Shown here one piece after another: positions 56,612-64,000 of a stretch of DNA of 64,000 nucleotides. The notes below the pieces were generated by a model that made no database searches, was not told the origin of the DNA, and saw only the letters and a list, made by a program, of their open reading frames with translations. The DNA comes from Micropterix aruncella (lineage: Eukaryota > Arthropoda > Insecta > Lepidoptera > Micropterigidae), in the NCBI GenBank assembly GCA_944548615.1, contig OX155960.1, forward strand, positions 13,837,072 through 13,901,071. The letters run 5' to 3'. The position numbers and the translations under genes are program-made. The first letter of the stretch is position 1, and each line of letters starts with the position of its first letter.

Positions 56612-58979
56612 AGAGTATGTACATTGTACAACTTACTTTAGTAATTTTAATAAATAGTAATAAATCATAATGTTATATTAAAAATTATGTTTCCGAGACC
56701 ACAACAATTTTTATCTTGATTTTTTTTTAAACTCGAAGGCTTTTGTTATATTTCCGGTTATTTTCGATATATATATATATTTCTATATAAATATATATAT
56801 ATATATATAGATATTTATATATATTTCTATACCATATTATAGACGCAAGTCTCCTCTTATCGTCCCATTAAATAATATTACTAATTTCATTTAAATTTTG
56901 GTTTAGTCGCCCTAAATGTCTAATTGTATCCCACAACAAAAAATAAATAAGCGACATTTAAAAAAAAACTTTGAGTCAAGGTTATGACTTTAAAACAATT
57001 TTATCGACAATGTTGACATGATTTTATTTTATGTATACATGCTTTAAATTTTATAAGAGATGCGTTTATTTATCCCCTTTGCCTCGGTATATTCAATGAC
57101 AATCGCACTTAAATAGTAAACTCCAGTCGCGCGTCGAAGCTAACACGCACAATTTTAGTATATAGAGATAGATATTCGTTACACCCAAAAATACAGAATA
57201 CAATTTTCCATTCGCTCTTTGTTGGGATATATATAATACGGTACTTTCTATGCGGCACATTCTTCTGGATATTCTTTGTTCCATTTCGGCGTGTCGATCG
57301 GGGGTGACTATTTCTGGAGCAACAGTGTTTTATATGCACTATTCGAAGTTGAAACGTTTCTGTGTCGCTTGCCGATTGAATGCAAATATCAGATGTATTT
57401 CAAAAGGAAAAAGCTTGCTTATTTGGAAACATCTGTCTGTGGAGACAGGGTGAGTGAGAAAAATGCTTTCGCACGTTTTGATATATTTAGAGTGTAGTGG
57501 TATCGGTACTTGCTAAGGTGCTAGCTTGCTACCTTAGCGCATTACTAAAGTTACATATACGTTAATATATTTCCTATTGGAATTTAGCGTCATTAGCCTT
57601 GGTAGTTGTGTTAGTGACCGACAGAGGTGTTATCAATGCATCTAATTTGACTGGGCAGTCGTGCTATCACAGTTAGTACTCATTTAGTCGATGACTATCA
57701 TTATATTTGTATGAGAAAATATCGCTTAAATATGTTAGGCAACTATTTCTATTAACTTCGTCGAAAATAAGGAGAAATTAGACGAAACACAAAAGTTACA
57801 TATTATATCGCCTATTTGTATTGCCTTTGGGTGTTATACATGATTTTACAAGAACAAATAATAGTTTTTACGGTTCTTAAAAATAAACACTCTTATAAAA
57901 ACAAACCCACCTTTTATTGAGACAAAACAACCTGTTTTTACAACTATGGTCATTAATAATAATATCCATTTTGCACAGAATGGTTTTCATTTCGTTTTGA
58001 ACATAATGAATATTCTTAATAATGATCAAAAGTTTTGTTCATATTTATTTATTTATTTAATACCCATTTTTTAAAATACTGCTTTGTATAAAATCCAACC
58101 AAGCCTAAGGCTTACCTGCTGGAGATTATGATAGGGTAACTTTCAGTGCAACTTTAGTGGCCATTTTGGCCATATTATAATATATCTGCTGCATTATCTG
58201 CTCGATTAGTAAGGATTAGTCGGCACAGAAAGCCACCCCCTTGATAATATTTACATAAAAAGATGAATGTACTTAATGCTAATATAATAAAATATGAACC
58301 TTATTCGTATCATTTACACGTGTGTTTCACTTTCACTTATTTTAAAGCTAACTATTTTTAATTATTTTTTTGTTTTTTGTACACAACCATGACTAAAATC
58401 AATATAATTGTTTTTATAAGAGCATTTAAGTAGGTATTATTTTTGACCTTGAAACCTTTTCTTTATCCTTGAAAAAAATATTGTTTTTCATGTAAAACAC
58501 CCAAAAGCGATATTTTTTTTAATCCATATTTTTTCCCACAGCGATTTGAGATTTCCTGACATAGAAAAAGTTGTAAAACATATAAAAACCTTTTTAATGA
58601 CGCATCACTCATCGTTATTGGTCTCTACGCCAAAAACGCCCATTCTCCTTTAACAATATGTAATATTGGCTTCTTAATATGCATGTCACACATAGATAAC
58701 ATGTAGCCTTTGCATTCTTTATTTATACATCTACTTATTTAGAATAACCATTTAAAATGATTTTTAGGATTATCAAGTCAATGCATATACATATGTATTA
58801 TCAAATATTAAACATAGTTATGTTTTGCTCTAGTCAAAACTGGATAAAACAATGCCAGCAATACAATATTACTTTATCAGTTTACACAATGGCTTTCTAT
58901 TATAATAGATCTACAGCGACTAGGATATGCTATCTTCGTAAAATATGACATAGATTTAAAACTAGGCATGGTATTTCCA
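56612..58979. other. Unassigned AT-rich interval
   Basis: Contains a self-complementary TA-rich patch near 56768-56830 and short frames near 57093-57497 without known motifs. No RNA gene or element terminus seen. Confidence 0.5.
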
Positions 58980-60620
58980 ATTTTTCTATCAAAAGAAATA
59001 TCGAAATTAGTTGCGTTTTTTATCTGAATTCGATGCATATGTTTTTGTTTCTATTGACCACCTCTACCTAAATTTGATCTTTTTTTTTAATGTACTAGAA
59101 ATAGTAATAGACAAGCTTATCATTGGAAATAACTCCGTCATATATTGTGGATATTTTAATGAGGACTTTTTAATAAAATCGTCGGGTGAATACAGCTTTT
59201 ACTGATCTATTTTTGTCCTTTAATATGACAAAAACTGTATATTTTCCGAGTAGAATCAATATAGTTGTAGCTCTTGTATTGATATTATTCCATTCTCAAT
59301 GAGATGACGAAGGACCATTCTTAATTAGATGATGCAGTATTTCTAACCATGACTAACAACAATTCATAGGCAATGTTAATTTACTGAAGCTATTAGTGAA
59401 ACTAAAAGTAATAGGCTAGAGCATTTTCAAGTAGCCTTTATTAACATACCTCTAATTTATAATAATCTTACTTACCCTAATATTTTTTTTAATAGATTTA
59501 TTAATTACTATTTATATTCACTAAGTAATATAATGCCCGTAAAGCAAGTAAAACAAAAGAAAAAAAGGATTTTAATGAATGGGAAAATAAGGGTATAAAT
59601 GTATTCAAACCACGAATGGTAATACTTCTTGATTACTTATTAAATAGTGTAGATGCTAAATTAAAAAGTTACGCAAAAAAACAGTCATCTAGAAAAATGT
59701 TGTTTGGATGACGAAATAAATGTATTTGGAAGGTGTTAAAAACTACGAATAAAATTAAGGCTTCTTGGTATGGCATCAAAACTTAAACCTCTTATAGATG
59801 TCGGTGGCCTCCAGTGTCTTCTTGAATGTACATAATTTTCAGTACCACAATGACAATACAGTTGAGTTTTATTTTGAAGCTATCGGCAAAAACACAGCGA
59901 CCTATCCATCATTCGGTTCGAAATCAGTTATACATATTTTTAATAAAATCCGATCGACTCTCGAGTGTTGTCTCTTAAATTAGATGACTATGAAAGAATT
60001 TATTAAAGTAGCCCAAAACCCAAGTTTTCGAATAGCTAAAATCTATTAAGTCATCAAGGCCTGCATTTGTAACCTGGCTTTGCACTCTGTAATGCATGTA
60101 TAGAAGAAGGCACCTTTCCGGACAAATTGAAATTTTCGGAAATATTACCTATGTTCAAAACAGGTATCGTAAAAACATAAATAATGACAGGCCAATATCC
60201 ATATCACCGGTCTCGTTTTAAAAAAAATCTATTTGAAACTCCTCCATAAATGTTTCGATACCCATGATGATACCCATGACATACCAGCAAAGGTTTTTGG
60301 TTTTCGGTCAGGACTATCGACTGTTTTTGCTACATTGAAACGACATAGGAAGTTGGATGGGTTGGTGAATCAAAAACAGTTACTGCTCTATTTTGTGACC
60401 TATTAAAATTATTTCACTGCGTTAACCACAAAATTCTACTAAGTGTTAAATCTAGTTCAATTATATCACAAAATAGGTATAAAAAACAGAACTAAGGAGA
60501 ACAAAAAACCAACCGATTCTTGTAACAAAAAGTCTAACAGAAGGTTCAAGTCTAGATCCATTGTAAGTCTTAGTGTAAACCAATTACTCACCGGGATGTG
60601 TCATTTAGGGTGTAGGTAAA
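58980..60620 (+). pseudogene. Highly decayed LINE ORF2
   Basis: Collinear remains of a LINE on the plus strand. An endonuclease piece (59011-59205) has VIYCGYFNEDFLIKSS, matching the GDFN block with Asp changed to Tyr. After a linker, RT pieces follow: LKFSEILPMFKTG with NDRPISISP (near 60120-60215), FGFRSGLSTVFATL (near 60297) and CVNHKILLSV (near 60420), where the catalytic-motif region FSKAFDxVNH is damaged. Many stops and shifts occur. It is the most eroded LINE of the window and of a different type from the 10-kb element. Confidence 0.65.
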
Positions 60621-61683
60621 ACCAATGTATTTCCGGGATGACATTACACTGTGAGAAGAGGACTCATATCTTATCTTCTGTGGCAAAATATAGCAGCCGA
60701 CTGGCTAAGCAATTTTAATGTAATGATTTAATATACAATTGTTTGATCATTTTATTCTGTCTGTCATTATTGTACTTATATTTTATTATTTGTGAAATTT
60801 TCATTGATTACACTATCAATATGACCCACACAGTATAGTATGCGTATGTGTTTCCATCTTAAATATGTTGTCACTCCAAATATGTGTCCATCATATCCGC
60901 AAAAACGACACTGCTCCTATCAGACTGCGTTACAATTGCGACAATATCAATAGTATAGATAATGAAAAGTAAGGGTTCAATACTGAGCCTTGCAGTACTC
61001 CCGTCGAAATATCTCTAGCATCAGTCAAGAGTGGCTGTCAGTCGAGATAGACTTAGTCCATTGGTATGACGTATAGAATGAATATCCGCTGTTTTCTCTA
61101 TTGTTTATGCGTAAGAAAATAAACTCTGGTAATTGAGTTATTAGGATCAACGAATTCCATAATTTTAATATCGACAAACATTGCTGGTCCTTCGAGCCGG
61201 ATCTGATGAAACGCGGCCCATAGAATAAATAGCCAATCCGCTTAGAATTGAAGAGCATCGAGGTAACAAACAAATGAAGCCGCATCGTAATACGCAGGGG
61301 AGCGTGTTGTTATTCATCCATTGTTTGAGATGCTAACAATTCAACAGGTACGAACTGCGGGCGGCGAGGCGCGGCGGGGGTGGTCAGTGATCATTATACC
61401 GGATGTAGGTCACGGACCGATTCGCCCCTGCAATTTATTCCCGGGTCATGTAAACATGCCGAATAGTGCCTCGCATTAGCGGTTTATGTTTAGGTCGCGA
61501 CGAATAGCTGACAGACACGTCCTAGTTCCTGTATTTCGAAACGTGGGAAGAATAGAAACATTCACAGTCATGAATTCGCGCGTGTTTTAGAGTCGATTAC
61601 CGCTATAGATAGGTGTTCAAAACTGTGAATTAGATTTACTCAGAATCTCGAAATTTTTACAGATGACATATTTAATTGAACCC
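60621..61683. other. Unassigned interval
   Basis: No gene recognised. A GC-rich patch GCGGGCGGCGAGGCGCGGCG lies near 61357-61376. Confidence 0.4.
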
Positions 61684-61867
61684 TTAAAATGAGAAGATCC
61701 GGGTTTGATACCTGCCTGGTTCATTATTTTCCGTTATGACAAAATCAACAGTCGAGACACACACACACATTTCACACTCACATATACATGTCACAATCAC
61801 GCAATGATCGCAATGTCGATCGAATGCAATAACGAGACACACACACACATATTTCACACTCACGCAA

Positions 61868-62490
61868 CTGCATTCGACTTTATACACACCCGGGGTTTGC
61901 AGTGGTATTACATCCTTTACGGGCCTCAAAAATCGAGCTACAGTTTGGATCGGTTTGAAGATCGTTTTTATATCGTTGCGGTCTAGCCTGCGTTGGACAA
62001 ACAAAACTGCCCAAAGCTGTTAAAAACGTTCAGCGAGAAAAATCGGCGATCTGCGAACATATATTGCATAGCAGAAGTAACCACTGGATGCAGTTTCAAA
62101 ATCCTATTGTGCTATCAAGGAACAATTCCATTTTCCTCGCATGATCCGGGAAGCCGGAACCCCGAACTTCAATAGAGACAACGGTTACAAACTCTCTTCT
62201 ACGTGGAACCCTCTTCTTAAAATGTTTCCGCCGCCGAACGCCGAACGCAAAGACGTAAGACAGGATACAGTGAGTGTTGTGTGCAAGACGGATTTTCAAA
62301 ATTCGCGCGCTCCGAGCCCGGCCCCCCACCACCGTTATAACCTACGCAGTGGGGGCAGCGGTATGCGGCCTATCCGCAAAACAACGGATTGAGAGCTCTT
62401 CAGTCTAACCTAGACAACGGCGGCTGCAAAATCACCGAAACGTCGGGTGCTACAAATTTCACGCGGTAAATTCGTTTTCTATCCTATTTA
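61868..62490 (+). pseudogene. Second Penelope-like element (PLE-2), GIY-YIG end with internal inversion
   Basis: Two pieces of one GIY-YIG domain lie in opposite directions. The minus strand at 61868-61985 encodes FLRPVKDVIPLQTPGVYKVE then CSC (the GIY half). The plus strand from 61986 encodes LACVGQTKLPKAVKNVQREK and SAICEHILHS (the YIG half, with Tyr replaced by Cys-Val). It then continues with IREAGTPNFNRDNGYKLSSTW to a stop at 62392 and a 3' part with CCGAAACGTCGGGTG. Breakpoint at about 61985. RT is absent. The lineage differs from PLE-1 and resembles classical Penelope/Poseidon. Not functional. Confidence 0.75.
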
Positions 62491-63497
62491 TAATATCAAT
62501 AACTATGTTTTGCAGACGGCGTGGTTCTGCTCGCAGAATTATTTAAATAACTACAGATGGATATGTTATTCAAATAACTACAAACAGCCGTGGTAAAAAA
62601 AATTGGTTTTAAATCTCGTATTGAATTCAGAAGGTTATTAAAGAGTTTAAGGTCCAGCTACACAAACGAGTTTTTGGTCCTGGTACCCGTATATTTTAGA
62701 CTGATTTTAAAGACGTTTTAGATCTAAAATTTAAAAATTCAACGTTTCAAACAGGCGTAATATTTTCTAGAGGAGACTTATTATAGATATATCAATGCTC
62801 TTATTATATCGCGATTGTGGAAAAGAGATTTCTTTGTGGCTCGGAATTTGCAGGCATACAGGTATAGGTAGGCACCAATTATGGCCAACTGAGTTCAGTT
62901 CAGCGGGTGGGGTGAGTGAACGCTGCGCCTTATGGGAAATAAATTGGGTTACCCTAGCAGCGAGAAAGAAAACTTGTCAAGAATACCAATGAAATTTAGG
63001 GCCTAGCATCGAATTGGCAGTATAAAGAGTGTTCGGAAAGCTATTGTGTCTATTCCTACTAACCTTTTCTAAGAGAATCGATTTTTATTTTTTTTAGATA
63101 TTTTTTAAGCTATTGGATAGCTTTTATCGCGGGCCTAGGCCAGCGCGGCGACCGAATGAAGAAATTTCTTAACGAAAATTCATGATTTTAAACTGATAAT
63201 TACGTCTAAACGAGTACTGCTTACGATTCGAAAAAAATATATGTTAAACGAGAACATTTTCCTAATATTCTTAGCTCTGAATATTTTAGATTTTGTTTAT
63301 ATTGTATAGTGTAATTAATTTGTGAAATTAGGTCTAACCGAACACAAAAACGACTACTACGCAAATACTATCTGGCGTATTATTATGAAACCTGCACCAT
63401 TTTAAAGATAATTTAGGTAATTATCTATCTTTTTATCTACGATGTTTTTCGAATAATCCGGTTTTTTAGCTTTATCGAATAAAAATTCGTGCGCGGC
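62491..63497. other. Unassigned interval
   Basis: No recognised gene or repeat terminus. Confidence 0.45.
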
Positions 63498-63593
63498 GCT
63501 CTATCGGAAGACGTTTAAATTATTCCGAATCATTTGCTTCCGCAGTCGCAAATGATTCGGAATAATGTCAACGTTTCCCGATAGAGCGCAGTT
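63498..63593. repeat. Hairpin element with ~40-bp imperfect arms
   Basis: The left arm (GCGCTCTATCGG, then ATTATTCCGAATCATTTGC) and the right arm (GCAAATGATTCGGAATAAT, then CCGATAGAGCGC) are inverse complements around a ~10-bp loop, with small mismatches near the ACGTTT part. It is MITE-sized or a hairpin insertion. No gene is adjacent. Confidence 0.92.
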
Positions 63594-64000
63594 ACCTGAT
63601 ATCAGAAAAAAAAAAAAATTGCATAAGTTGTTAAAAATGCTATGCAATAGCTTTACCGCAGCAGTCCCCGAGTGCCACACGTATATTTTTTATTTTTAAA
63701 ATAAGCCTGTTGGTAGGACTTTCTACTCTTGGTGTAGTCACATCGATTTTACATGGTTATGTGGTATACTTTAAGTGGTAAAATTTTGTTTTATAATCAT
63801 AATATAGTTCTATATAATTCAACTATAATATACTTTTATAATTCTATTATCAATCATATTAACTATTTTTTTAAGTTGTAAAACAATTATTAAATAAATT
63901 TTTAATAAAAATATCATACCTTTTAAAAATAATTTTAACTGCTAAATTACCTAAGTAGGTATAACTGAAAATACAAATAGTCCAAATGTAAAAACAGATC
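63594..64000. other. Unassigned AT-rich end of window
   Basis: No feature seen. Confidence 0.5.

Noticed and set aside
57093..57497. Small ORFs on both strands
   Set aside because: Short, mutually overlapping, with no motif or similarity to anything else in the window.

Overview
The window looks like transposon-rich intergenic DNA from an animal, most likely an insect. The evidence is the element mix (Jockey/CR1-like LINEs, Penelope-like elements, a Ty3/Gypsy element with a GGCGCCCAACG-type primer site, mariners, Helitrons ending in CTAG), the high A+T content and the very long (TA)n arrays. The exact species cannot be read from the sequence. No host protein-coding gene could be recognised. 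Almost every long open frame is a mobile element or a relic of one, and TA-repeat or opposite-strand frames were not annotated as genes. A 200-base run of N (4176-4375) marks an assembly gap. || Layout. 1-3.2 kb: a Penelope-like 3' end abutting a (TA)n array, a small LINE fragment and a dispersed AT-rich repeat. 3.2-9.0 kb: a satellite-like repeat family in two head-to-head inverted arrangements. The larger is a palindrome of about 4 kb made of 557-bp units, centred at 6698/6699 and bounded by (TA)n on both sides. 9.0-12.8 kb: a nearly full ORF2 of a LINE (endonuclease, RT, one frameshift) preceded by the end of its ORF1, with (TA)n on both sides. 14.8 kb: a 5S rRNA-like sequence. 15.6-18.4 kb: overlapping LINE fragments, one split by a Helitron whose removal restores the reading frame. 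18.5-21.7 kb: more Helitrons. 24.7-25.8 kb: a dead mariner with a nested insertion. 26.1-28.5 kb: a GC-richer unclassified repeat (called R here), a MITE and an orphan ORF with a possible PD-(D/E)xK-like nuclease motif. || 28.8-37.1 kb: a LINE pseudogene split by a 6.6-kb unit with 201-bp inverted ends and an ATAT duplication. This unit contains intact Ty3/Gypsy gag and pol joined by a textbook -1 frameshift signal. 37.7-43.4 kb: a second copy of the orphan ORF tail, a mariner relic and Helitrons, one keeping the end of the Pif1-type helicase. 43.5-55.7 kb: R-family tandem dimers, and between them two head-to-head Penelope-like copies (45.8-49.1 kb) with RT and GIY-YIG domains; a solo LTR and a double fold-back element are also present. 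55.7-64 kb: mostly unassigned AT-rich DNA with a decayed LINE (58.9-60.6 kb), a rearranged second Penelope-like element (61.7-62.5 kb) and a hairpin element (63.5 kb). || How it fits together: nested insertions give a relative history. The Helitron is younger than the LINE it splits, the 6.6-kb composite is younger than the 28.8-37.1 kb LINE, R is younger than the mariner, and the solo LTR is younger than an R copy. (TA)n arrays recur at the edges of at least three unrelated element types. All identifications come from motif reading; no database search was run.
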